DNA from: Scatosoma sp045124465
GTDB taxonomy: Bacteria > Bacillota > Clostridia > Christensenellales > Borkfalkiaceae
Assembly (NCBI GenBank): GCA_045124465.1
Contig: JBGVLV010000014.1
Coordinates: 1-25,999, forward strand
Direction of reading: 5' to 3'
Length of the DNA: 25,999 bases
Part shown: one piece after another, positions 1 through 7,375 of the stretch
Position numbering within the stretch: position 1 is the stretch's first letter
Layout: each line of letters starts with the position of its first letter
Position numbers and translations under genes: made by a program
Notes under the pieces: model-generated
The model's input: the letters and a program-made list of their open reading frames with translations, nothing else
Databases searched by the model: none
Told to the model about the DNA's origin: nothing

Positions 1-100
1 TGCGAGCCTTACATACAGTTTAGCACAGAGGAGCTTTTTTGTATAGTAAATGGTAGGCTTGAAGCTAAAGCTATTTACCACCAGCATAGCTGGTGGGTTT
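1..100 (+). mobile_element. IS200/IS605-type element remnant (tnpA start scrap plus end hairpins)
   Basis: Bases 11-27 are identical over 17 bp, in inverted orientation, to the start of the IS200-type transposase frame at the other end of the window (25805-25821), the part encoding TYSLAH. Here the frame reads TYSLAQRSFFV and stops at once, so only the beginning of a tnpA is left. It is followed by two inverted repeats: GTAAAT at 46-51 with ATTTAC at 73-78, and CCACCAGC at 78-85 with GCTGGTGG at 89-96 (loop ATA). Hairpins of this kind are what IS200/IS605 Y1 transposases recognise at element ends. I infer an internally deleted, non-autonomous copy. The left boundary lies outside the window. 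Confidence 0.55.
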
Positions 101-101
101 T

Positions 102-133
102 GAAAGGGAGTTGCATATTTGCAACTCCCTTTC
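102..133. repeat. Perfect 14-bp stem hairpin beside the IS remnant
   Basis: GAAAGGGAGTTGCA at 102-115 pairs perfectly with 120-133 across a 4-base loop. No T-tract of note follows on either strand, so it is not a classical terminator. It lies directly beside the IS200-type end hairpin and could belong to the element or its insertion site. Confidence 0.6.
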
Positions 134-142
134 TCTTATACG

Positions 143-175
143 AAAAAAACCTTTCCCCTCGGAAAGGTTTTTTTA
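143..175 (-). terminator. Rho-independent terminator of the AlbA_2 regulator gene
   Basis: A-run plus CCTTTCC (143-156) pairs with GGAAAGG plus T-run (161-174) over 14 bp with a 4-base loop. It begins four bases beyond the stop codon of the minus-strand gene ending at 179. On that strand the stem closes with seven T residues, so it fits termination of that gene; it is symmetric enough to work both ways. Confidence 0.8.
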
Positions 176-178
176 TTT

Positions 179-1663
179 TCAACTTTTCAGCTTATATATT
201 CTGTTTTTATTCCCGCCCTCGCTTTCGAGAATACCTTCTTTCACCAACTCCGATAAATAATCCCTCGTTCGAGAAACTTGTAATTGCAGTATCTCCGATA
301 TTTCCGAGGTTTTTGCCGACGCATGTTCCGTTAAATACTCTATGATGATCCGTTTTATCGTTTCTTTTATTTCAGACTTTTTATCGCCGATTTTTATCGC
401 CGATTTTTTATCGCCGATTTTTATCGCCGATTTTTTATCGCCGATTTTTTCGAGAGGTAACGTTAGAACGATACGTTCAGGTTCAAAACTTTCTTCGATA
501 GACGGCATTTCCCAGCCTTGTTTTTTCCAAACCGAAAAGATATTCGGAATACCGCTACCCGCGCGTTCGCCGATACTGATCAAATTAAACATTTTGATGA
601 GCGCGGTATTTCTCGGATCGGAAACGCCGCCGCTTTTTGCAAGCTCGACGTCCAAGCGAAAACTTCCGGGATTAGAAAAGGTGATCTCGTTCTTTTTCCT
701 GACAACGACCAAACCCTGTCGTCCGTAATAGTCGGCATTGACAAGACAGTTTGCGAGCGCCTCGCGCAAAGCCGTGTGTACGGGCGTATCGTCTATACGT
801 TCGCCATTTTCCACTTTGAACGGTATTTTGATATCCAACGTGAGTTTATTGTATACGCGAAAATAAAAATCAAACAAATTTCCGCTCCAATCCCCCGAGC
901 TGGAAACAACCCGATCCGTCCAACGGGTATCGTCGTCCATTTTTTCTTGATAGTCAAGAAAATAAGTCGGATATTCTTTAACGATCTCATACTCATATCC
1001 AAACATCAGAAGACCTGCCGCCGTAGGATGCATTTTTCCGTCTTCGCCGCGCCCGACAGCCCCGAGCTTATACAAAAACTCCTCATCCTCCAAAGCATCC
1101 CAAACGTGACCAGGACGGCTATTTTGCATACGGATACGATAACGGCGAACGCTTTCCTTATCCAACGCGCTCATATCCGTTTTTTCAAGCACGAGCATAT
1201 CCTGCGACTGTCGTGCCGCGTCGCGCATCATACTCTGCACCTCTTCGCGCGTACATTTATAATCCCCCTCGCCGTTTCGCCGATACGATCCCGACAACGG
1301 GTTCGTTGCAATATATACGGGTCTATCGTATCTTTGCGCTCGCGGTACGGTGATAACGATAATCCGTTTCCCGCCCACTTCCTCGATCGTAACGTTTTTA
1401 TCCGCTAAAATATTTACGCTCACCTTATTCTCGTTATTGACGATATCCCAAAACTCTTTCACTAACCGTTCGGGTTCAGGCAAGCCGATCGCGTGCAAAG
1501 ACTTATCCGCAAGTTCTTCTACGCCAAGCAAGATCACGCCGCCCAACGTATTCGCAAATGCCGAGTACGTTTCCCAAATGCTTTGCGGAAGACCGCCTTG
1601 CGCCTTTTTCGCCTCAATACGGTTATTCTCCCGATAATTTTCTAAATGCAATAAATCTATCAT
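179..1663 (-). CDS. AlbA_2 (Schlafen-like) domain ATP-binding transcriptional regulator
   Basis: 494 residues. The N-terminal part (about 10-140, with EAKKAQGGLPQSIWETYSAF and an NTLGGVILLGVEE segment) matches the AlbA_2/Schlafen-type putative nucleic-acid-binding domain. The middle (about 290-400) has an HATPase_c_4-like ATP-binding region with HTALREALANCLVNADYYG (N-box-like E301, N305, N309) and GERAGSGI. The C-terminus (about 436-494) is a winged helix ending EGILESEGGNKNRIYKL. Before the winged helix lies a ninefold-residue repeat, IGDKKSAIK, about three times (407-433). Start ATG is preceded by AGAGGGG seven bases upstream. It lies 52 bp behind dnaJ on the same strand and may be read through from it. 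Such proteins are common accessory regulators in Firmicutes and Bacteroidetes; the target is unknown. Confidence 0.85.
   Translation of the reverse strand: MIDLLHLENYRENNRIEAKKAQGGLPQSIWETYSAFANTLGGVILLGVEELADKSLHAIGLPEPERLVKEFWDIVNNENKVSVNILADKNVTIEEVGGKRIIVITVPRAQRYDRPVYIATNPLSGSYRRNGEGDYKCTREEVQSMMRDAARQSQDMLVLEKTDMSALDKESVRRYRIRMQNSRPGHVWDALEDEEFLYKLGAVGRGEDGKMHPTAAGLLMFGYEYEIVKEYPTYFLDYQEKMDDDTRWTDRVVSSSGDWSGNLFDFYFRVYNKLTLDIKIPFKVENGERIDDTPVHTALREALANCLVNADYYGRQGLVVVRKKNEITFSNPGSFRLDVELAKSGGVSDPRNTALIKMFNLISIGERAGSGIPNIFSVWKKQGWEMPSIEESFEPERIVLTLPLEKIGDKKSAIKIGDKKSAIKIGDKKSEIKETIKRIIIEYLTEHASAKTSEISEILQLQVSRTRDYLSELVKEGILESEGGNKNRIYKLKS
378..450 (-). repeat. Tandem 13/14-bp half-unit repeat (27-bp unit) inside the AlbA_2 gene
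   Basis: The core ATCGCCGA recurs at 383, 396, 410, 423 and 437, so steps alternate exactly 13, 14, 13, 14 bp because the intervening T-run alternates between five and six. A full unit of 27 bp encodes IGDKKSAIK. The two half-units are the same DNA read in two frames: one gives IGD, the other SAI. Gain or loss of a whole unit keeps the frame; gain or loss of one half-unit, or of one T, shifts it upstream of the winged helix. Confidence 0.9.
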
Positions 1664-1685
1664 ATTTACGCCCCTCTTTTATCAA

Positions 1686-1711
1686 CAGACGGAGCCTTTC
1701 AGCTCCGTCTG
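1686..1711 (-). terminator. Hairpin after dnaJ, no clear T-tract
   Basis: CAGACGGAGC (1686-1695) pairs with GCTCCGTCTG (1702-1711) over 10 bp with a 6-base loop, five bases beyond the dnaJ stop. On the minus strand it is followed by TTGATAAAAG, not a T-run, so it is a weak terminator or an mRNA 3'-end stabiliser, and read-through into the downstream regulator gene is plausible. Confidence 0.5.
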
Positions 1712-1715
1712 GTTG

Positions 1716-2858
1716 TTATTTCTCGAACGGTTTTTGTCCGTATAACGCCTCTACGTTGTCCGAATATTTTTTCATTCGGTCGTACTGTTTCAGATCGATG
1801 TCCACGTCCAACTTTTCGATCTCTTTCTTCTGGTCGCGGGAAAGCTTGGTCGGGATCTCCACGAGTACCCGCAATATCAGATTCCCCGTACCGCCGCGCG
1901 CGGATTTGATACCCTTGCCGCGGATCGTGAATACCTGACCGTTCTGCGTGCCTTCGGGGATCGTGAAATCGAACGTTTCGTCCACGGTCGGGACTTTCAC
2001 CACGCCGCCCAGCGCCGCCGTTTTAAAGGAAATGGGCAGGTCCACTTTCAAGTCGAAGTTATCCCGCACGAATATCTTGTGCGGCTCGACTCTGAACACG
2101 ACGATGAGATCGCCGGGTACGCCGCCGTTCGGCGCCGCCTGACCCATGCCTTTCTTTTTCATATAACTGTTCGTGTTCACGCCCGCAGGAATATCGAGCG
2201 TGATCGTCGTTTCCTTGCGTTGCGAGCCTTTTCCCTTACAGTCGGGGCATTTCTCCTTGATCGTCCTGCCCGCACCGCCACAATCGGGACAAACGGTCTG
2301 GCGTATCGTACGCCCGAACATGGTATTTTGTACCTGTTGCACCACGCCCTTGCCTTGGCACTTACCGCAAGTCGAATATTCCGTACCGTTCTTCGCGCCC
2401 GTACCGCGGCACGCCGCGCAAGGCTCGTTCCGCATATACGAAACGGTCTTTTTACAGCCCTTCGCCGCGTCCATAAACGAGAGGGTCATTTCTCTTTGAA
2501 TATCCTCGCCGACTTCCGAACGCGCCGTTCTGCCGCCGCCGAATCCGCCGAAACCGCCGCCGAAAATATTGCTGAAAATATCCTCGAACCCGCCGAACCC
2601 GCCTTCGAATCCGCCGCCTCCGAACCCGCCCATACCGGGATGTTCGAGTTCATAGTCGTACGCCGCGCGTTTTTGTTCGTCGGATAACGTTTCGTTCGCC
2701 TCGTTTATTTCCTTGAACTTCTCCGCCGCCTCCGCGTCGCCCTGATTTCTGTCGGGGTGATATTTCATCGCGAGTTTTCTGTACGCCGCCTTGATCTGTT
2801 CGGGCGTCGCCTTCTTATCCACGCCGAGAATTTCGTAATAATTCTTTTTATCTGCCAT
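1716..2858 (-). CDS. dnaJ: Chaperone protein DnaJ (Hsp40)
   Basis: Full-length 380-residue type I J-protein, co-chaperone that stimulates DnaK ATPase and delivers unfolded clients. The J domain (about 5-70) carries the HPD motif at 34-36. A Gly/Phe-rich region follows (about 75-110). Four zinc-binding CxxCxGxG repeats are present with cysteines at 147/150, 164/167, 190/193 and 204/207, and the C-terminal client-binding domains run to the end. Start ATG has GGAG eight bases upstream. It follows dnaK by 82 bp on the same strand, with a strong hairpin between them, the usual dnaK-dnaJ order. Confidence 0.98.
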   Translation of the reverse strand: MADKKNYYEILGVDKKATPEQIKAAYRKLAMKYHPDRNQGDAEAAEKFKEINEANETLSDEQKRAAYDYELEHPGMGGFGGGGFEGGFGGFEDIFSNIFGGGFGGFGGGRTARSEVGEDIQREMTLSFMDAAKGCKKTVSYMRNEPCAACRGTGAKNGTEYSTCGKCQGKGVVQQVQNTMFGRTIRQTVCPDCGGAGRTIKEKCPDCKGKGSQRKETTITLDIPAGVNTNSYMKKKGMGQAAPNGGVPGDLIVVFRVEPHKIFVRDNFDLKVDLPISFKTAALGGVVKVPTVDETFDFTIPEGTQNGQVFTIRGKGIKSARGGTGNLILRVLVEIPTKLSRDQKKEIEKLDVDIDLKQYDRMKKYSDNVEALYGQKPFEK

Positions 2859-2885
2859 AGTGATAACTCCGTTTTATAGCGGTTA

Positions 2886-2913
2886 CGGGTTTGACGGATA
2901 CCCGTCAAACCCG
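2886..2913 (-). promoter_or_regulatory. dnaK-dnaJ intergenic hairpin
   Basis: CGGGTTTGACGG (2886-2897) pairs over 12 bp with CCGTCAAACCCG (2902-2913), loop ATAC. There is no T-tract on the minus strand, so it is unlikely to be a full terminator. Its place between dnaK and dnaJ suggests a processing or attenuation element that sets the ratio of the two proteins (inference). Confidence 0.65.
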
Positions 2914-2940
2914 AACTCTTTACTCTTGCGCTTTCAAAGC

Positions 2941-4743
2941 TTATTGATGGAACTCGGTGTCGCCGTCCGTCGAACCGTTCGCGTTCGGATCGGCGCCCGC
3001 CGCGCCGCCGTTTGCCTGATACATCTTCGCGAACACGGGCTGAACGTCCTGCATAAGCTTGTCGTAAGCCGCTTTGATACGCTCGTCGTCATCGCTTTCA
3101 AGCTCTTTCTTCGCCGCGTCCACCGCCGCTTGCAACGTATTCTTATCGTTTTCGTCGAGCTTGTCGCCCGCCTCTCTCATCGTCTGTTCCACCGAGAAGA
3201 TCATACCGTCGAGTTTGTTCTTGTTGTCGACCTTCTCCTTTCTCTTCTTATCCTCTTCGGCGAACTGCTCCGCCTCTTTCACCGCTTTATCGATCTCTTC
3301 TTCGGAAAGGTTGGTCGAGGAAGTGATGGTGATATCCGTCGATTTGCCCGTGCCTTTATCCTGCGCCGTTACGTGTACGATACCGTTCGCGTCGATATCG
3401 AAGGTAACTTCGATCTGCGGTATACCGCGGGGCGCGGGAGCGATACCCGACAGCATAAAGTTGCCGAGGGTCTTGTTGTCTTTGCAGAACTCGCGTTCGC
3501 CTTGCAGAACGTGAATATCCACGCTCGTCTGATTATCCGCAGCCGTCGAGAACACCTGGCTCTTCTTTACGGGGATCGTCGTGTTGCGGTCGATAATTCT
3601 CGTGAACACGCCGCCGAGCGTTTCGATACCCAAGGAAAGCGGGGTAACGTCGAGAAGAAGTACGTCCTTGACTTCGCCGGTGAGAACGCCGCCCTGTACC
3701 GCCGCGCCGATCGCGACGCATTCGTCGGGGTTGATGCCCTTGAACGGTTCTTTGCCCGTAACTTCTTTGACTTTCGCCACGACCGCGGGCATACGCGTCG
3801 AACCGCCGACGAGAATGACCTTGTCGATGTCGCTATACGTCAGACCCGCGTCGCGCATAGCCGCTTTCATCGGCTCTACCGTGCGGTTCAAAAGATCCGC
3901 CGTCATCGCTTCGAATTTCTGTCTGGTGATGGTGACGTCGAGGTGTTGAGGACCTTCCGCACTCATCGAGATGAAAGGAAGATTTACGTTGGTGGAGGTC
4001 ATGCCCGAAAGCTCGATCTTCGCCTTTTCCGCCGCCTCTTTCAATCTCTGCATAGCCATCTTGTCTTTGGAAAGATCGATCGCGTGAGATTTCTTGAACT
4101 CGTCTACGAGATAGGAAATGATCTTGTTATCCCAGTCGTCGCCGCCGAGCTTGGTGTCGCCGTTGGTCGCAAGCACTTCGAACACGCCGTCGGAAATTTC
4201 CAGAATGGAAACGTCGAACGTACCGCCGCCGAGGTCGTAGATCATGACCTTGCCGCCCTTGTCTTTGTCAAGACCGTACGCAAGCGCCGCCGCCGTCGGC
4301 TCGTTGATGATACGGAGTACGTTCAAGCCCGCGATCTTGCCCGCGTCTTTGGTCGCCTGACGTTGAGAGTCGGAGAAGTACGCGGGGCAGGTGATGACCG
4401 CCTCCGTTACTTTTTGTCCGAGATACGCCTCCGCGTCCGCTTTGAGTTTGGAAAGGGTCATCGCCGAAATTTCCTGCGGCGAATATTCCTTATCGTCGAT
4501 TTTTACTTTATAATCCGAACCCATATGCCGTTTGATGGAAATAACGGTCTTGTCGGGGTTCGCGATAGCCTGACGTTTCGCCGCCTGACCGACGACGCGC
4601 GAGCCGTCTTTTTGGAAGGAAACGACGGAAGGGGTCGTTCTTGCGCCCTCCGCGTTCGCGATGACGACGGGTTCGCCGCCTTCCATAACCGCTACGCACG
4701 AATTTGTTGTACCGAGGTCGATACCGATAACTTTTCCTGCCAT
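2941..4743 (-). CDS. dnaK: Chaperone protein DnaK (Hsp70)
   Basis: 600 residues, complete. The N-terminal nucleotide-binding domain opens with IGIDLGTTNSCVAV and contains the AYGLDKD, IYDLGGGTFDVSIL and VGGSTRMPAV phosphate- and adenosine-binding motifs. The substrate-binding domain follows (DVTPLSLGIET linker region) and ends in a helical lid with a Gly/Ala/Asp-rich tail. It folds proteins with DnaJ and GrpE using ATP. Start ATG has AAAGGAG nine to ten bases upstream. The promoter is not obvious: no consensus -35/-10 pair and no CIRCE inverted repeat were found in 4744-4957. grpE is not directly upstream; an opposite-strand membrane protein gene and a small regulator gene intervene. Confidence 0.98.
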   Translation of the reverse strand: MAGKVIGIDLGTTNSCVAVMEGGEPVVIANAEGARTTPSVVSFQKDGSRVVGQAAKRQAIANPDKTVISIKRHMGSDYKVKIDDKEYSPQEISAMTLSKLKADAEAYLGQKVTEAVITCPAYFSDSQRQATKDAGKIAGLNVLRIINEPTAAALAYGLDKDKGGKVMIYDLGGGTFDVSILEISDGVFEVLATNGDTKLGGDDWDNKIISYLVDEFKKSHAIDLSKDKMAMQRLKEAAEKAKIELSGMTSTNVNLPFISMSAEGPQHLDVTITRQKFEAMTADLLNRTVEPMKAAMRDAGLTYSDIDKVILVGGSTRMPAVVAKVKEVTGKEPFKGINPDECVAIGAAVQGGVLTGEVKDVLLLDVTPLSLGIETLGGVFTRIIDRNTTIPVKKSQVFSTAADNQTSVDIHVLQGEREFCKDNKTLGNFMLSGIAPAPRGIPQIEVTFDIDANGIVHVTAQDKGTGKSTDITITSSTNLSEEEIDKAVKEAEQFAEEDKKRKEKVDNKNKLDGMIFSVEQTMREAGDKLDENDKNTLQAAVDAAKKELESDDDERIKAAYDKLMQDVQPVFAKMYQANGGAAGADPNANGSTDGDTEFHQ

Positions 4744-4779
4744 AATAATTCAAGCTCCTTTTGTTTACGTAATTTTGCC

Positions 4780-4821
4780 GCGGCTTTTCGCCGCCCGAAT
4801 TTATTTACATTTTATATGTAA
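4780..4821 (-). promoter_or_regulatory. Candidate dnaK leader elements (hairpin and inverted repeat)
   Basis: Upstream of dnaK two inverted repeats stand out: GCGGC (4780-4784) with GCCGC (4790-4794), and TTACAT (4805-4810) with ATGTAA (4816-4821). The second contains the A/T-rich heptamer ATATAAA on the minus strand, a possible -10 without a good -35. Either could take the regulatory place normally held by CIRCE, but nothing here proves a role. Confidence 0.25.
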
Positions 4822-4917
4822 CCCGATGCAAACGCCCTTAAACAAAATTTTCAAAATTTTTTTTATTTGTCTAAGCGCCGTCTTTCACCGATTTTTCACA
4901 ATATGCGCCAAATAACA

Positions 4918-4946
4918 TTGCAAATCCCGCCCGTTTATGATATAAT
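4918..4946 (+). promoter_or_regulatory. Extended -10 promoter of the O-antigen-ligase-like gene
   Basis: -35 TTGCAA (4918-4923), 17-bp spacer, -10 TATAAT (4941-4946) with an upstream TG (4938-4939) giving an extended -10. The -10 ends only 11 bases before the ATG at 4958, so transcription would start about five bases before the start codon. No Shine-Dalgarno sequence fits in between. Confidence 0.8.
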
Positions 4947-4957
4947 AGGTAATAGAT

Positions 4958-6376
4958 ATGTTAATTAAGCTTTTTCCCAAGTTAAGCGACAATTTCATCA
5001 TCAAATATATAAAGCGCGGTCTGGAAAGCAGATACAGCGCGATTTTGATCGCGGCGCTCACCCTCCTTTCCAACCTCTTTTCGTGGGAATTCCCCGTATT
5101 TTATACGTTCACGGTCATCATCGCGTTCGCCGCGCTCTTTTGCGACGATATGCTTTGTTTGCTCCCTATGGCGTGCTGTTCCTATTTCACGTTCTCCAAA
5201 ACGAACAATCCCTTATCGTCGAGCCATACTTCCGTATTTTTGGAGAAATCGACGAGGAACAGTTTTTGGATCATCGTAGCCGTCGTCGCGGTATTCGTTA
5301 TCGGTCGGCTCGTATTCGATCTCGTCACGAACAAGGAACGCAGAAGATTCCCCAAACTGACCTGGGGATTCGTCGCGCTCGGGCTTGCGTTCGTGCTCGG
5401 CGGGCTGTTCTCCCCCCTGTACGGGGTCAAGACCGCGTTCTTCGGTCTGACGGAAATACTCGCAATGTCTTTCTCGTACTTCTATTTCTATTTCACGGTA
5501 GATTTCAAGAAAGTGGATAAGTCGTATTTCGCCTATCTTATGACCGTCGTCGGATTTCTCCTTTGCGGGGAAGTCGTCGGTATGCTGTACTACGGCGGGT
5601 TTTTCTCTGCGGAAGGCGAATTCAGTCGGTCGAAACTGTATACGGGTTGGGGTATGTATAATAACGTAGCGGGCGCGTTGATCATGTGTCTGCCCGCGCC
5701 GTTCTATTACGCGACGACCAAAAAACACGGTTGGGCGTATCTTTTACTCGGAAACGTGTTCCTCGTAGCCTTGTTCTTCGCGCAAAGCCGCGGCGGGATC
5801 ATCTTCGGCACGGCGTTATACGCGCTCTGCCTTTTCGTAATGTTGTGGAAAACTTCCAAACGCCTGCCCCTGATCGTCGCGGAAATGGCGGTGTTGACGG
5901 TCGCGGGGCTGATATGTCTGTTCTTTAAAGAACAGCTCTGGAATATGTTCTATTCGGTCATTCAACGGGGCTTGGACGACAGCAATCGGTTCAATATCTA
6001 CATAAGCGGACTCAAACAGTTCCTTGACTATCCCGTTTTCGGGAACGGGTTCTACGCCTGCGAGAACTTCCGTTGGGGGGACAAAGACATCGGCGGTTTT
6101 CTGCCCCCGAGATACCACAATACTTACGTGCAACTCCTTGCCAGCGGCGGCGCGGTTGCATTTATTGCGTATATCTTCCACCGTTACCAAACTATTAGTA
6201 TGGTATTTAAAAAGAGGAACGTCGAGAAGTATTTCATCGGAATGTGCATACTCGGTTTGCTTTTAACGAGCATACTGGACTGTCATTTCTTCAATTTCGG
6301 ACCGGGGTTCACATATTCCGCGCTCCTACTTCTCCTCGAAATCGACTGGACGAGAACCCCCGACGAAAAGAAATAA
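4958..6376 (+). CDS. O-antigen ligase family (Wzy/WaaL-like) membrane protein
   Basis: 472 residues with about ten to twelve hydrophobic segments across its length, typical of polytopic O-antigen polymerase/ligase (Wzy_C) proteins. The large extracytoplasmic loop ends in the family-typical RYHNTYVQLLASGG segment (His387) followed by a membrane helix. Members join or polymerise lipid-linked glycans at the outer face of the membrane; in Gram-positives they act on teichoic/teichuronic or capsular polymers. It is the only complete plus-strand gene in this part and sits between dnaK and grpE, so its link to them is positional only. The start ATG is the first available in a frame reading into the first helix, but it has no ribosome binding site and lies almost at the predicted transcription start. 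The exact substrate cannot be told. Confidence 0.85.
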   Translation: MLIKLFPKLSDNFIIKYIKRGLESRYSAILIAALTLLSNLFSWEFPVFYTFTVIIAFAALFCDDMLCLLPMACCSYFTFSKTNNPLSSSHTSVFLEKSTRNSFWIIVAVVAVFVIGRLVFDLVTNKERRRFPKLTWGFVALGLAFVLGGLFSPLYGVKTAFFGLTEILAMSFSYFYFYFTVDFKKVDKSYFAYLMTVVGFLLCGEVVGMLYYGGFFSAEGEFSRSKLYTGWGMYNNVAGALIMCLPAPFYYATTKKHGWAYLLLGNVFLVALFFAQSRGGIIFGTALYALCLFVMLWKTSKRLPLIVAEMAVLTVAGLICLFFKEQLWNMFYSVIQRGLDDSNRFNIYISGLKQFLDYPVFGNGFYACENFRWGDKDIGGFLPPRYHNTYVQLLASGGAVAFIAYIFHRYQTISMVFKKRNVEKYFIGMCILGLLLTSILDCHFFNFGPGFTYSALLLLLEIDWTRTPDEKK

Positions 6377-6383
6377 ACAACAT

Positions 6384-6413
6384 AAAAACGACCCCGTTTT
6401 GGGGTCGTTTTTT
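6384..6413. terminator. Bidirectional terminator between convergent genes
   Basis: AAAAACGACCCC (6384-6395) pairs with GGGGTCGTTTTT (6401-6412), loop GTTTT. It lies seven bases beyond the plus-strand stop and overlaps the stop codon of the minus-strand regulator at 6412. T-runs on both strands allow it to end both transcripts. Confidence 0.9.
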
Positions 6414-6645
6414 AATCGGTAACTTCGTCAAAAATCGGGTCGTCGAAAAAATCTTTCAAAGACATTCCCAGCGTGGCGCAAATCTGATAGAGAGTGTCGG
6501 TACTTACCCGCCCTTTCTTGGCTAAAATAAGGTCGCTCACCGTGGAGCGGGGTATGCCGCCCGCCATTTGCAAGCCGTACAGCGTATATCCTTTTTCTTT
6601 TAATAGTCCTTTTACTCTTTGCCCGATCGCCTCTGTCAATTTCAT
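6412..6645 (-). CDS. XRE-family helix-turn-helix regulator
   Basis: 77 residues made of a single Cro/C1-type helix-turn-helix: IGQRVKGLLKEKGYTLYGLQ, then GGIPRSTVSDLI as the recognition-helix region, then DTLYQICATLGMSLKDFFDD, the usual closing helix. The acidic tail is short and has no second domain. GGAG lies seven bases before the ATG. It starts 34 bp after grpE stops and so is probably cotranscribed with it. Its place beside grpE, where other Firmicutes carry hrcA upstream, makes a role in chaperone regulation possible but unproven. Confidence 0.9.
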   Translation of the reverse strand: MKLTEAIGQRVKGLLKEKGYTLYGLQMAGGIPRSTVSDLILAKKGRVSTDTLYQICATLGMSLKDFFDDPIFDEVTD

Positions 6646-6679
6646 CGTAATTCTCCGCGTTTTATTTTCGGAACGCTTT

Positions 6680-7237
6680 TTATTGCGTTACGATGACTTG
6701 GGCGTAGCGGAGTACTTTTTCGCCTTTTTTGTAGCCCTTTACATAGACTTGTTTGACGATACCGCTTTCTTCGCCTTCCGCGGCGGGCATTGCCATGATC
6801 GCCTCGGCTACGTTCGCGTCGAACGCTTGATCAACGGGGTCTATTTCTTCTACGCCCTCGCCCTCCAAGACTTTTTTATATGCCGCAAGCACCATCTCCA
6901 AGCCCTGTTTCGTTTTCTCGTCCGAGCAGGACTGCAACGCGCGTTCGAGATTGTCGCCGACGGGGAACAGCGCGGACACCACGTCGTTTCTACCCTCTGC
7001 GTACCGCTGCGCCGACTGGTTTTGGGTGCGGCGGCGGTAGTTCTCGTATTCCGCCGTTACGGCGTACCATTTACGCTTATTTTCTTCCGCCTCGGCAAGG
7101 GCTTTGTCAAGCTCCTCTTGCAATTTTTTGGCGTTCTTTTTCTTTTCCGTTTTGCAGTCTTTATTTTCGGGAATTTCTTCCGCCGTTTCGGGGGCTTTCT
7201 CTTCTTCGGGTACTTTTACTTCTTCGTTTTCTGTCAT
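6680..7237 (-). CDS. grpE: Nucleotide exchange factor GrpE
   Basis: 185 residues. A charged Glu/Lys-rich N-terminus leads into a long coiled coil (about 25-85, with EENKRKWYAVTAEYENYRRR), then the GrpE core: LFPVGDNLERAL, GLEMVLAAYKKVLEGEGVEE, DAN-AEAIMAMP and a C-terminal beta region ending VKGYKKGEKVLRYAQVIV. GrpE opens the DnaK nucleotide cleft and releases ADP. AGGTGA lies about six bases before the ATG. A TATAAT-like -10 at 7265-7270 (minus strand) lacks a good -35. No hrcA precedes it; yhbY and obgE are upstream on the same strand. Confidence 0.97.
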   Translation of the reverse strand: MTENEEVKVPEEEKAPETAEEIPENKDCKTEKKKNAKKLQEELDKALAEAEENKRKWYAVTAEYENYRRRTQNQSAQRYAEGRNDVVSALFPVGDNLERALQSCSDEKTKQGLEMVLAAYKKVLEGEGVEEIDPVDQAFDANVAEAIMAMPAAEGEESGIVKQVYVKGYKKGEKVLRYAQVIVTQ

Positions 7238-7375
7238 TTCTTCACCTGCCGTTGTTCGTTACGAATTATATATAACGCAATTTTTTCGCGTTTAAACAAC
7301 GCTTTCAAAATAAAATGTTGAGTGATAAACGTTTTGCGCTCGCCCGTCGAAGTTCGATACGGTACGTCGCTCGTC

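Noticed and set aside
378..450. CRISPR array
   Set aside because: The repeat is a coding tandem repeat without spacers, and no other direct-repeat array or cas gene was found.
2860..4821. Long open frame antisense to dnaK (about 650 codons)
   Set aside because: Arg/His/Val-rich shadow of a well-conserved gene; it has no family motif and disappears against the certain DnaK product. The same holds for long antisense frames opposite obgE/ddl (7998-11675), the flavoprotein gene (18140-19270), the esterase gene (20390-21601) and the lipoprotein gene (21859-24249).
7238..7330. CIRCE operator before grpE (a GAGTGATAA-like piece near 7320)
   Set aside because: Only one imperfect half is present, with no matching inverted half at nine bases, and it lies too far from the gene start.
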